The notes below the pieces were generated by a model, which was not told where the DNA came from, did not search any database, and was given only the letters and a program-made list of their open reading frames with translations. From Brachyhypopomus gauderio (lineage: Eukaryota > Chordata > Actinopteri > Gymnotiformes > Hypopomidae), in contig NW_027506916.1 of the NCBI RefSeq assembly GCF_052324685.1, forward strand, positions 269,568 through 333,567: a stretch of 64,000 nt of DNA, in the 5' to 3' direction. Of this stretch, positions 1-14,516 are shown in pieces; position 1 is the first letter of the stretch; each line of letters starts with the position of its first letter. Made by a program: the position numbers and the translations under genes.

Positions 1-3430
<3,430 letters not shown>

Positions 3431-3446
3431 CACCCAGCTGGACACG

Positions 3447-3530
3447 CCCCGCCCCAGGTTAAATATTCCACCTGAACGTGCGCGTGCTGCAGGTCTGATG
3501 AGAGGGGCCGAACGGTTGTCGTCTATAAAA
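3447..3530 (+). promoter_or_regulatory. mir375: Core promoter of the mir-375 primary transcript (GC box plus TATA)
   Basis: A GC box (GCCCCGCCCC, about 3447) lies roughly 70 bp upstream of a consensus TATA box (TATAAAA, 3524-3530). That predicts transcription starting near 3555, about 370 bp before the mir-375 hairpin on the same strand. E-box cores (CAGCTG near 3409 and 3436, CACCTG near 3469) surround it. Mammalian miR-375 is known to be driven from a short upstream promoter that responds to bHLH factors such as NeuroD1. Applying that to this sequence is inference from motif and position. Confidence 0.6.
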
Positions 3531-3921
3531 CCCCGCGCGAGCGCCGCTGAAGTCACTTGGCCGGTACGGATGGAGAACAGAACAGCTGTCTTAATCCCCT
3601 GAGGTTTTCGGCAGTTGCAAAAAATACAACAGGTAAAGGTAACTTCACAGACTTCTGTTAGCTAATTTATTTTACTAAAATAATTCATTAACTTTTAGTG
3701 AAGTTGAAGTATTTAATTTATTACAAGGTTAACATGAAAACTACATATCAAGTCGGTATATAATACGTTATGGTAGTGTTTTACATCAAATGTAAATCCT
3801 TATTTATTAATAATTCTCAATTTTTTTTTTTTTTTACAGTTTAGCTCATGGAAGGAGAGTAATGACAAAGAAAGTCGCCGTTTATGGCCCGCGGACACCT
3901 GGGACTGTCGGTAATCACACC

Positions 3922-4001
3922 TGTGCTTGCTTTACGTTGAGCCACGCGCACAATACCTGAAGATTTCGTTTTGTTCGTTCGGCTCGCGTTACGCAAGTGC
4001 A
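3922..4001 (+). ncRNA. mir375: mir-375 precursor hairpin
   Basis: The 3' arm at 3970-3991 is identical to mature miR-375 as I know it (starts TTTGTTCG, contains GTTCGGCTCG, ends GCGTTA, the fish form). The 5' arm at about 3931-3950 (GTTGAGCCACGCGC) folds back against GGCTCGCG, and the outer stem pairs GTGCTTGC (3923) with GCAAGTGC (3993), leaving a loop around 3953-3968. miR-375 represses secretory and growth genes in pancreatic islet and pituitary cells. In human it lies at 2q35 beside CRYBA2, close to CDK5R2 and WNT6 and on the opposite strand from them. Both the linkage and the opposite orientation are kept here. The hairpin may lie in the second exon of the primary transcript (possible donor at 3631/3632, acceptor ending 3839). 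Confidence 0.95.
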
Positions 4002-4099
4002 GACTTCCTTCAATCCCAGAAGACGTGTTCACTGTGTTTTGGATCAAATGTGAGGGAATTATGGAAATTGTATTGATCATCTGAGATATATAATTTCAA

Positions 4100-4538
4100 C
4101 AATTTTTTGTGATAGGGTAGGACTCTGTCACAGAGGGTCCAGCTCAAAATAAGAGTCTGTCATGCTTAATTCCTTTGTTATTAATTAATTGTAAATATAA
4201 AAAGGAATTATCGGGCTGCCTTGCCATTCTAAATTGTTTCTCAGTTACTTTTCCAAGGTACTGAATTAATTCTGCATAATGTGTCTCCGCTCATAAACCC
4301 TTCAAAAGGAGTTCATGTGTTCAGTCAGGTCTGCTGTGGGAGGGATAACCCTAACCTACACAGAACAAGTCCAGTTCACGTAACCCACGAGGCCTCTGGC
4401 CATTACATCACTGTACAAACACAGAGATTGTGCTTGTGTTTCTCCCTTAAGTGTGATTCACCCGCACATCCACCTGCAACACACCTTTGGAAAGACCTTT
4501 CACATCTGAATGATAATGAATCAGTGTGTGTGTGTGTG

Positions 4539-4578
<40 letters not shown>

Positions 4579-5400
4579 ACTTTCTTTCATCAAGAGCTGT
4601 AAGTGCAGATGCCTAGGGTTGCCATGGGGATGAGGGCTGGAGTGGAATTGTTGTGGGTGCCGTGTGACTAATGTGTAAATGACACTAATAGGCAGCAGGT
4701 AAACGATTAACCACAAGAGAGCAGCGTGTGTCCCATCAGACAGGCCATCTGGACTGGGCCTTTAGATGCTGTGGTACTGGTCCGAGTGCTCCGTAGTCAT
4801 GGAGCTCCTATCTCTGAAGTCAAATTGATTCAAATGAATCACTCTTGAGCGCACAGTGCACACACTGGCATACAAACACACCTGTTCCAGAGTGAGGAGT
4901 GGATCAGCACATGTTTAATACTGTCCCCTCGCACAGTGACGGGTTAGATCAGCACACGCTTTAATACCACCCTCTGCGATGCTGACACTAGCACAAACAG
5001 GCAGTGATGGGTCCTTTTTCACCAATCAACAGTCAACTGTGTAATGAAACACAAACACACACTAAACTGGGAGCACTGGCAGAAGGTCATAGATACTCCA
5101 TTAAGACTGAAATCAGCGTCCCTGTTTGTTTAATCAGATCAGCAGTTTCAGGTCTGTTCAGTGGGGGCTTAAGGCCACTGACTGTCTATCCTGGGCCATG
5201 TGCTCACGTTTCATAAGACATTTACAGTGTTGTTAACCAAGCATGCAAATCGCGGTAATCTCTCTCTCATGTGCAGGCTGCCGGGGTGTGTTCATCATTC
5301 AGTGGATTCTGGGTGGTCTCAAGGTCATTTCAATATGTGAGCAGGTGATTTTAAAGGTTTATTTAGCTTTAAATTCACGATTAGCAGCATACATGTACAC
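4100..5400. other. Intergenic, no gene seen
   Basis: Only a (GT)n microsatellite at about 4524-4573 stands out. CRYBA2 neighbours mir-375 in human, but no crystallin-like exon was recognised here. Confidence 0.5.
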
Positions 5401-5405
5401 ACATA

Positions 5406-5407
<2 letters not shown>

Positions 5408-5488
<81 letters not shown>
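5408..5488. repeat. (AC)n microsatellite
   Basis: About 40 AC dinucleotides with no interruption. Confidence 0.95.
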
Positions 5489-5643
5489 GGCTGGTAAGGT
5501 GTTTGGTGTCTGGGTTCGAGTTGTTAGGGTGTTTTTTTGCACATGCTCAGTGTAGGATTAGTTGCCATAGAAACACTGACCATATGGCACAGGTAATGTC
5601 CTAGTACACTGATTATTCAAACTGCTGCTGCAAATCCAGAAGG

Positions 5644-6190
5644 GTGGAAACACAACAGAACAGACCACAACACAACACAACAGAACAGACCACACCACAA
5701 CACAACACAACACACCACACCACACCACACCACACCACACCACAACACAACACAACACAACACAACACACCACAACACAACACAACAACACACCACAACA
5801 CAACAGAACAGACCACAACACACCACACCACAACACAACACAACAGAACAGACCACAACACAACACACCACAACACAACAGAACAGACCACAACACACCA
5901 CAACACAACACACCACAACACAACAGAACAGACCACAACACAACACACCACACCACAACAGAACAGACCACAACACACCACAACACAACACAACACAACA
6001 GAACAGACCACAACACACCACAACACAACACAACACAACAGAACAGACCACAACACACCACAACACAACAGAACAGACCACAACACAACACAACACAACA
6101 GACCACAACACAACAGAACAGACCACAACACAACACAACACAACACAACACAACAGACCAGAACAGAACAGAACAGAACAGAACAGAGCA
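5644..6190. repeat. CACAA/CAGAA minisatellite, T-free on the + strand
   Basis: About 545 bp of interleaved CACAA, CACCA and CAGAACAGAC units. The + strand has essentially no T and little G. The frame without stops on either strand reads only Thr/His/Asn/Gln or Cys/Val/Leu repeats, so these are not proteins. Confidence 0.95.
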
Positions 6191-6409
6191 CAACATATTC
6201 TCATTAGTCTAGATCCCTTTACAACGATGAGGAAATATGTCTCAGCATGGAATATAGACACATAATCATAGGACGGCCATATGAATAGTTGTTAAAACCT
6301 TTCGTGGTTCTCGTGGTTACTAGGGCGACCATCTTGCCTCTTGATTTTGCATCTCAGATGGAATCACCCAGTAGAATGCAAATAAGACATTAGGCAGTAA
6401 AATACATGT

Positions 6410-6412
<3 letters not shown>

Positions 6413-6448
<36 letters not shown>

Positions 6449-6449
6449 T

Positions 6450-6520
<71 letters not shown>

Positions 6521-6575
6521 GGGTGTGTGTGTGTTTGTGTGTGTGTGTGTGCGTGTGTGTGTGCGGGTGTGTGTG

Positions 6576-6618
<43 letters not shown>

Positions 6619-6666
6619 TGTGTGTGTGTGCGTGTGTGTGTGTGTGTGTGTGTGCGGGTGTGTGTG
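6413..6666. repeat. (GT)n compound microsatellite
   Basis: About 250 bp of GT dinucleotides with TA, GC and TT interruptions. A (CAGA)n tract follows at about 6807-6849. Confidence 0.95.
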
Positions 6667-6805
6667 CTGAGTGGGGCGGAGGGTGTTTGGAACATTACCC
6701 CGACCTTCTCCTTCTTGTGAAACAGTGATCTGCACTTCACCATGAAGCAGACCAAGGTAGACAGGCAAGCAGACAAACACACAGAGATACACAGAGATGA
6801 GCAGT

Positions 6806-6849
<44 letters not shown>

Positions 6850-6889
6850 AATCAGTTCTGTTACTATAGGTGAGATGGATTTACTAAAC

Positions 6890-7030
6890 CTACCCCAACA
6901 AACCCACATATGTACATGTGTTGGGGCAGATACACACACACATATGTACATGTGCTGGGGCAGATACACACACACACACACATATGTACATGTGCTGGGG
7001 CAGATACACACACACACACATGTACATGAG
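6890..7030 (+). repeat. Left part of a CA-rich minisatellite split by an L2 LINE
   Basis: Three to four units of ATGTACATGTGCTGGGGCAG plus a (CA)n spacer. The array stops inside a unit, right after ATGTACATG at about 7029, where the LINE begins. It resumes at TGCTGGGGCAG near 12050. Confidence 0.9.
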
Positions 7031-7099
7031 TTGACTACTCTCTTCGACTGGAAACATCTTCGACATTTCGACATCTTAACCGAAGCTAAGTATTTCATC

Positions 7100-7947
7100 A
7101 TGTCTGAGTCGCTTGTTGCTTGTGTTGAGTGTGGCATGTATAGCTACTCTTTTTCCGTCAGTAGTGATAATAATAATTATATTTGTGTGAAGTGTAGGTT
7201 AGTTATTAGTATGACGGAGAAGATTTCGCTTTTAGAGGAGCGCATCCAGGCTTTAGAAAGTTCTAGAGAGTTTGTAGCAGCTAGCACAGCTAGCGTAGAT
7301 AGCGTAGCAGGCCCGGGTTGCACAGCTGTAGCTAGCGAGCCCTCAGCTCCGACATTAGAGCCCTCGCAGCGGGGCGAATGGGTGACGTCTCGGCGGCATA
7401 ACCGTAGGGCTGAGCACCGTCCTTCTTAGGTTCCCGTGTCAAACAGGTTTGCCCCACTCAGTAATACACCGACTGAGCGACCTGTTAAAAGAGCTCTGGT
7501 GATAGGAGATTCACAGCTCAGACACGTGAACGTAGCAACTAGTTTAGAGACACCAGCGGCCATAGTCAAGTGTATCCCGGGGGCTAGAGCGCCTGACATC
7601 AGGGCTAATCTTAAGGTGCTGGCTAAACGTAAATATTCTAAGATAGTTATACACGTCGGCACCAATGATGTGAGATCACCAAGGATAATGTTAAAGAGGT
7701 GTGTGAGTTAGCGGGGACGATGTCAGATGCCGTAATATGCTCTGGTCCCATTCCAGTTCGGCGTGGCGCTGAAACCTACAGCAGGTTATGGGCGTTACAC
7801 CGCTGGATGTCTAAATGGTGCTCAGATAACAAAGTGGGTTATATAGATAATTGGACACGTTTTGAGGGCAGGCCTGGGCTTTTGAAGCGAGACGGCATTC
7901 ACCCCTCTTGGGAGGGTGCTGCTCTCATTTCTCGTAGTATATGCTAG
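7100..7947 (+). pseudogene. L2 LINE ORF1, esterase-type (broken)
   Basis: The ATG at 7100 opens a frame with CxxC pairs (CVECG, CVKC), then a helical stretch (about residues 36-55). An SGNH-hydrolase-like domain follows: block [10 protein letters not shown] at about 7498-7524, HVGTNDV at about 7651-7671 and the terminal block DGIHPS near 7892-7909. These are the Ser, Asn and Asp-His blocks of the GDSL/SGNH esterase fold found in ORF1 of CR1/L2 LINEs. Two lesions break it: an in-frame TAG at 7427-7429, after which the same frame continues, and a frameshift near 7675-7690 that moves reading into the frame ending at 7947. It is therefore not expected to give intact protein. Confidence 0.85.
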
Positions 7948-8083
7948 ACTTAATAGTGGTAGTGTAGGAGTAGTTAATGGGGATTGACAAACCAGAGCCG
8001 AGGCCAGGCAGGAGACAAACAGGCTAAACCGACTGTCTGCGAGCTGCAAAGAGACGTCACCTAGGTCACACCAGATTGAAACT

Positions 8084-11000
8084 GTGTCTGTTCCTCGATT
8101 ACCAAAAAATAATTCTTGTAAAGTTAGTAGACAAAATTTAATCAATGTTAAATTCAACTATGCTCCCTCAGAGCGCGATTTAAATCTGAAACTAGGACTA
8201 CTAAATATTAGATCCCTGTCATCTAAAGCATTGCTTGTTAATGAAATGATTACCAATCATAATCTATGCATGCTTTGCTTGACGGAAACCTGGACCCGAC
8301 CAGACGACTATATGGCTCTAAATGAAGCTTCTCCCTCTGGCTATAGATATGTCCATAACCCCCGTCCAAATGGTCGAGGAGGTGGGGTCGCCACAATATA
8401 TGACTCTGATATAGGCATTTCTCAAAAATTTGGCTTCAATTTTAATTCTTTTGAACACCTCATCCTCACTGTATCAAATGTTTCAAATTTAACAAGCAAC
8501 AAAGTGTCACAGTCGTTTATGTTAATTATTATTTACCGCCCCCCTGGTTCATACTCTGAGTTCTTGCAGGAGTTTTCAGACTTCCTGTCTCATGTAGTGC
8601 TATCAGCTGATAAGGTGATTATAGTAGGTGATTTTAATATCCATTTTGAAAATCTGTGTGACTCTCTTAGCATTCATTTTCAAGCAATTCTTGATTCAAT
8701 GGGTATCACTCAGAATGTGGTGGGTCCTACGCATAACTGTAGTCATACTTTAGACTTGGTCTTGTCATTTGGTATTGACATATCCAGTTTAGCAATTCTT
8801 CCTCAGAGTGAGACTGTTTCTGACCACAGCCTCATAACGTACGAGTTGTGTTTAACTGACTGTGTTCATCGGCCACCCCGCTATCAAATTAAACGAGCTA
8901 TAACACCCAGCACCATAGCCGCGCTCACTGATATTTTACCGGGTCTGACAAACACTGATCCACTTGTAGCTCCGGAAGGACTAGAGCGTTTCACCGAGCA
9001 CGTCGAGACTTCCCTTCATACAGCTTTAGACAAAGTTGCACCACTACGATATAAGAGAGCCACGGAGAGAAGAATAGCGCCATGGTACAATGAGCACACG
9101 CGTAGCCTCAAACGAGCCGCGCGGATCCTGGAACGTAAATGGCGAAATATGAAGTTAGAAGTGTATAGACTATCTATAGACTAGTGTATAGACTATCTAT
9201 CATGGAAAAGCAGCCTTATTGAATATAAGCATGCCCTCCATACCGCAAAGTCCGTATACTTATCGGCCTTAATAGAAAAACATAAAAACAATTCAGGACT
9301 CCTTTTTAAAACTGTTTCCAGCCTTACGAGGAATCATGAACAAAACAATTCTCTTATTCCACTAGAGTGTAGCAGTAACAATTTTATGAAATTCTTTAAT
9401 GATAAGATTGATAAAATTTGGGAAAACATTAGTAGTGCTATCTCAGAGCCTGTCAACATGCCAATGCACCTTGACAGCTGTCTGGTCAGCTCTGATGCCC
9501 TGTTAGAGTCCTTCTCCCCAATTGGTCGTGAGGAGCTTATTTCACTGGTGAAATCTGCTAAACCCTCCACATGCATACTAGATGCTGTACCAACCCATCT
9601 ACTTAAAGAATTACTGCACAGCAATGTAGAACCGTTGCTTACTATAATAAATTATTCTCTGAGCCTGGGCTATGTGCCCAGATCATTTAAACTTGCGGTC
9701 ATCAAGCCGCTAATTAAAAAACTTGGTCTTAACCCCCAGGAACTGTCCAACTAAGGGCCAATTTCTAATCTGTCATTCATATCCAAAATTTTAGAGAAAG
9801 TAGTTTCTTCACAATTCTCTTCCTTCTTACAGACAGAACATGTCTTAGAGTTATTTCAGTCTGGATTTAGAGCTCATCACAGCACTGAAACAGCACTAAC
9901 TAAAGTACTGAATGATCTCTTAATATCCTCTGATAAAGGACACATTTCGTTTCTCATACTGCTAGACCTCAGTGCTGCTTTTGACACCATTGATCATAAT
10001 ATTCTACTTAATAGACTGGAGACACTCATTGGCATAAGAGGTCAAGCACTCTCCTGGTTCAGGTCCTACCTGACAGATCGTTACCAATTTGTGCTAGTAA
10101 ATAACGAATGCTCTGAGCATTCTAAAGTAAAGTATGGTGTCCCACAAGGATCTGTACTGGGCCCCATATTATTCTCATTATATATGAGGGGTAGTCATGG
10201 CCTAGCGGTTAGGGAACTGGTCTTGTGACTGGAGGGTCGCAGGTTCGATCCCCAGACCTGAGGCCATGACTGAGGTGCCCCTGAGCAAGGCCCTTAACCC
10301 TCAATTGCTCACTTGTATAAAAAATAAGATAAAAATGTAAGTCGCTCTGGATAAGGGTGTCTGCCAAATGCCATAAATGTAAATGTAAATATATACTACC
10401 ACTGGGCACTATCATTCGTAGGCATGGTATTAGCTTCCATTGCTACGCAGATGATACTCAGTTGTATATATATCTTCTAATCCAGATGATACCACCACAA
10501 CTCTCAAGATTGAGAACTGCGTCCAAGATATTAAAAACTGGATGGCGTCTAATTTTCTTAAACTAAATTCTGACAAGACTGAGGTACTGATTCTTGGGCC
10601 TAAAGCTGTTAGAAGCAATTGGGCTGATATTCCCCTTACCCTAGATGGTTTTTCAGTAACACCAAAATCTACTGCAAAAAGTTTAGGTGTCACTATTGAT
10701 TCTGATCTTTCATTCGACACACATGTATGCAATGTCACTAAGGCTGCCTTTTTCCATTTACGTAATATCGCCAAGCTGAGACACTTACTTTCATTAGCTG
10801 ATGCAGAGAAGCTAGTTCATGCTTTTGTCTCGTCGAGATTGGACTACTGTAATAGTCTTCTAATTGGATGCTCTAAACAGTCCATAAAGAAGCTACAACT
10901 TGTACAAAATGCCGCAGCTAGAGTCCTAACCAAGGCTAGGAAATTGGATCATATTAGTCCCACTCTCGCCGCACTACACTGGCTGCCGATTAAATATCGC

Positions 11001-11287
11001 ATTGAATTTAAAGTTCTCCTGTTAATCTATAATGCGTTAAATGGTCTTGCCCCACAATATCTGAGTGAACTCATTGATTACTACAACCCATCTCCCCTTT
11101 GCGCTCCCAAAATGCTGGATTTCTCCTAGTTCCAAAAATTAGTAAAACTACAGCCGGAGGCAGAGCTTTCTCTTTTAAAGCCCCTCAATTATGGAATAGC
11201 CTTCCAGCTCCAATCCGAGATTCTGACACAGTTCCAATCTTTAAATCTAGACCTAAGACTCACCTGTTTAGTCAAGCCTTCAGCTAA
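8084..11287 (+). pseudogene. L2 LINE ORF2, endonuclease plus reverse transcriptase (broken)
   Basis: Residues read from 8084 show an exonuclease/endonuclease/phosphatase domain: LNIRSL, LTETW, IIYRPPGS, VGDFNIH, HTLDLV and SDHSLI. From about 9230 the reverse transcriptase follows, with [13 protein letters not shown] near 9961, [17 protein letters not shown] near 10135 and the catalytic CYADDTQLY near 10442. A thumb/C-terminal region runs to 11287 (RLDYCNSLL, LHWLPI, FSFKAPQLWNSLP). Lesions: a small tandem duplication at about 9162-9203 creating TAG at 9182, a TAA at 9752-9754 where the family has Tyr in the LSNYRPIS block, a SINE insertion between the LFSLY and YADD motifs, a stop near 11129 with a frameshift, and other indels. 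Confidence 0.9.
10186..10391 (+). mobile_element. tRNA-derived SINE inserted in the LINE reverse transcriptase
   Basis: An RNA polymerase III A-box-like block (TAGCGGTTAGGG, about 10204) and B box (GGTTCGATCCCC, about 10242) mark a tRNA-derived head. The tail GTAAGTCGCTCTGGATAAG ... AAATGTAAATGTAAAT is L2-like. TATAT/ATATA at each junction looks like a 5-6 bp target duplication. Removing the insert restores the [12 protein letters not shown] reading of the reverse transcriptase, so it inserted after the LINE did. Confidence 0.85.
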
Positions 11288-11289
11288 AA

Positions 11290-12047
11290 TTCCCCTTGTA
11301 AGGTGTAGGGGCTTGGGGGCCCCCAGACATTGAGATTTCTGGTGATCTGAGATGTTGACTATGACTTGACTGGAAAGCAATGTCTTAGTGAGCCCTCATG
11401 CCTGTGGTCACCTCTGAACCCCTCCCTTTAGTTATGCTGCTATAGATTAGTCTGCCGGAGCCACATGCTGATCACTGGCACGTGAGCTACGTACATTTAA
11501 ATCAATGGTGGTTTAAATTCATGTCCACTCAGTCTGTATTTCTATCTTCTTGCCTGGCTCTACCCAAGACGATTGGATACAGGCACCTGCAGGCACCTGG
11601 GGGATGGTCTGGCTGCCGGTGGATGTGCTGATGCCGGGGTTCACCTGGGGAGTAACACTGCAGTCGGAGCCTACAATACCAGCATCACTGCTCCGACACG
11701 GAATGAAAGCCTGGCATTCATCAACAGACATTTACAGTGACAATATCAAAACCCAGAACTTTCAATTCTACCTTTTACCTAGTCTGATTGTGTGTGACTT
11801 GTGTATTTCTGTGTTAACGGGCCGCCCAATGGAGGATGGGTTCCCTTTTGAGTCTTGGTTCTCCCGAGGTTTCTTCCTATTCCCCACCATCATAGGGAGT
11901 TTTTCCTCACCACTGTCGCCTTTGGCTTGCTCATTAGGGTTCTGGACCCATAGTATTGTTAACCTTGTAAACCCTGTAAAGCTGCTTTGCGACAACTTGA
12001 GTTGTTAAAAGCGCTATACAAATAAACTTTGATTGATTGATTGATTG
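11290..12047 (+). other. 3' UTR and tail of the L2 LINE
   Basis: Non-coding element sequence matching 14700-15180. It includes the block TTAACGGGCCGCCCAATGG (about 11814) and the terminal GCGCTATACAAATAAACTTTG, followed by five or so GATT units. Confidence 0.85.
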
Positions 12048-12598
12048 ATGTGCTGGGGCAGACACACACACACACACATATGTACATATGCTGGGGCAGA
12101 CACACACACACACACATATGTACATGTGCTGGGGCAGACACACACACACACATATGTACATGTGCTGGGGCAGATACACACACACACATATATACATGTG
12201 CTGGGGCAGATACACACACACACATATGTACATGTGCTGGGGCAGATACACACACACATATGTACATGTGCTGGGGCAGATACACACACACACATATGTA
12301 CATGTGCTGGGGTAGATACACACACATATGTACATGAGCTGGGGCAGATACACACACACACATATGTACATGTGCTGGGGCAGATACACACACACACACA
12401 CACATATGTACATGTGCTGGGGCAGATACACACACACATATGTACATGTGCTGGGGTAGATACACACACACACATATGTACATGTGCTGGGGTAGATACA
12501 CACACACACATATGTACATGTGCTGGGGCAGATACACACACACACATATGTACATGTGCTGGGGCAGATACACACACACACACACACACACACACACT
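12047..12598 (+). repeat. Right part of the CA-rich minisatellite
   Basis: About 13 units of TGCTGGGGCAGAYACAC...CATATGTACATG, 35-45 bp long because the CA spacer varies. It is the continuation of the array at 6890-7030. Long frames on both strands across it are repeat translations. Confidence 0.95.
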
Positions 12599-12599
12599 G

Positions 12600-13014
12600 A
12601 GGCAGTGAGAGTGGGCGGCAGATGTGTAAACAACACTGTTTACTCAGTGGGTGCTCTGAATGGCCTGAGTGCTGGTGAGCAGATGATTATCAGTGCTGTC
12701 TGTGTGTCTGTCTGTGTGTCTGTCTGTGTGTCTGTCTGTCTCTGCCTAAGCAGCTGCTGCTCCTTTGCATATGGAGAAGACCAGTACATGCAGTGACCAG
12801 TGAGTTCAGTGAAAGTGACCAGTGAGTTCAGTGAAAGTGACCAGTGAGTTCAGTGAAACTGGCTCTCAATGAAATGAATGTCTGAATTAATGTCTAACTG
12901 GTCTCAGGTCAGCAGTCATAATGCTGCCTGAGTGTCTTCCTGAATCATCACCCAAGCAGTAGTTTCCCTAAATAATTTATCATAGTGGTTATTGCGTGTG
13001 TATGTGTAGTGTGT

Positions 13015-13106
<92 letters not shown>

Positions 13107-13640
13107 GTGCATGTGTCTATGAGTGTGCCTGCTGTGTCTGCTTGTGTGTGTGTCTGTGCTTGTGTGTGTGTCTCTGTGTGTGTTTCTGTGCTTGTGTGTG
13201 TGTTATATGTAAACGGCCTGATGAAGGAGGCTCCATGTTTGCTGAGCAATAGAGTGACAACATCTGCCACTGAATACATTCATTCTCATGATGTCTATAT
13301 GAACCCTTTCATAGGTCACTATAGATTTAAATGATGTCTATATGAACACTTTCATAGGTCTTTTACAGGTTTAAAGGATGTCTATATGAACCCTTTCATA
13401 GGTCACTATAGATTTAAATGATGTCTATATGAACCCTTTCATAGGTCAGTAGAGATTTTAAAGGATGTCTATATGAACACTTTCATAGGTCAGTAGAGAT
13501 TTAAATGATGTCTATATGAACCCCTTCATAGGTCTTTTACAGGTTTAAATGATGTATATATGAACCCTTTCATAGTTTTTTCTCTAATACACATTCATTT
13601 TCATGATGTCTATATGAACCCTTTTATAGGACTTTTACAG
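12600..13640. repeat. (GT)n microsatellite and 50-bp ATGTCTATATGAACCC minisatellite
   Basis: A (GT)n run lies at about 13017-13104, followed by seven or eight degenerate copies of a roughly 45-60 bp unit (GATGTCTATATGAACCCTTT + CATAGGTC) from about 13290 to 13640. Near 12795-12855 there is a short CAGTGAGTTCAGTGAAAGTG triplication. No gene seen. Confidence 0.85.
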
Positions 13641-14245
13641 ATTTTAACAGGTAATATTTTTCTCAATAATCTCTATTTGGACTTGGGGCAACCTTCTTAT
13701 TTAAATAAAATATGATATTATTTTTCAACACAAATAACAAAAAACAAATCAGTTGTTTTGCCTCTTAATGCCTCAAGGTGTCAGTAGAGGAATAGCAGTT
13801 AAAACTTACAACGACACGTTTCTGATAAATACAGCAAAGAAAAATGAAGTCAACTGCTATATATAAATTTTTGTAAACTATCACAAATGAATTTCGCTTA
13901 AAGCTCATATTATGCCTTGTGTGAAAACAGAGAAAAGCATGTCAAAGTCAAAATGTATTTATACGTTTTTACAATACAAGTTGTCAAGAAGCAGCTTTAT
14001 AATCACATGGGTCCAGATCCCTCGTGAACAAGCCAGGGGTGAGAGAGCCAAGTAAACCCCCCCCCCAGGTGGAGATTAGACTCGGGAGGACCAAGACTCA
14101 AGCGGGAACCCCTCCTCCACTGGGCGGCCCACTAGTAAAAGTCCATATTTATAGTTTTAATATAGTTCTATAGTTATAGTTATAATTCTAGGCAATGTAG
14201 ATGTTGAGCCTCAGGTAGGAGTCTATATATATATATATATGAGAT

Positions 14246-14297
<52 letters not shown>

Positions 14298-14485
14298 TGT
14301 GTCTGTACATATAGGCTATATATATATAACACATGTGCTAGTAATTAGCATGTGGCTCCAGCAGGCTTATCTACAGCAGTATAACTAAAGGGAGGGGCCT
14401 GGAGGTGACCACACTCATGAGGGCTCACTGAGACATTACTTTCACTACATGTCAAATGTTTCCATGAGCATCAGCAGAGGGCAGT
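13640..14485. other. Intergenic, no gene seen
   Basis: AT-rich sequence with a (TA)n/(GT)n pair at about 14224-14298. Blocks near 14040-14135 and 14335-14440 resemble the L2 3' UTR in reverse orientation (CTCGGGAGGACCAAGACTCA, then GGGCGGCCCACTAG), so an old inverted L2 tail fragment is likely here. Confidence 0.45.
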
Positions 14486-14516
14486 GTCTCGCAGTCCTAT
14501 AGGGCAGTGTCTCGCA

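Larger units (their letters stand above)
7030..12049 (+). mobile_element. Near-full-length, decayed L2-clade non-LTR retrotransposon
   Basis: A 5-kb element with two open frames in order: ORF1 with a zinc-finger-like/coiled-coil start and an SGNH-hydrolase domain, then ORF2 with an apurinic-type endonuclease and a reverse transcriptase. A 3' UTR follows, ending in AATAAACTTTGATTGATTGATTGA, the short tandem tail of L2/CR1-type elements. ORF1 and ORF2 carry in-frame stops, frameshifts and a SINE insertion, so the copy is dead. The same 3' UTR recurs at 14517-15190. The element lies within a minisatellite whose two halves flank it. Confidence 0.9.
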
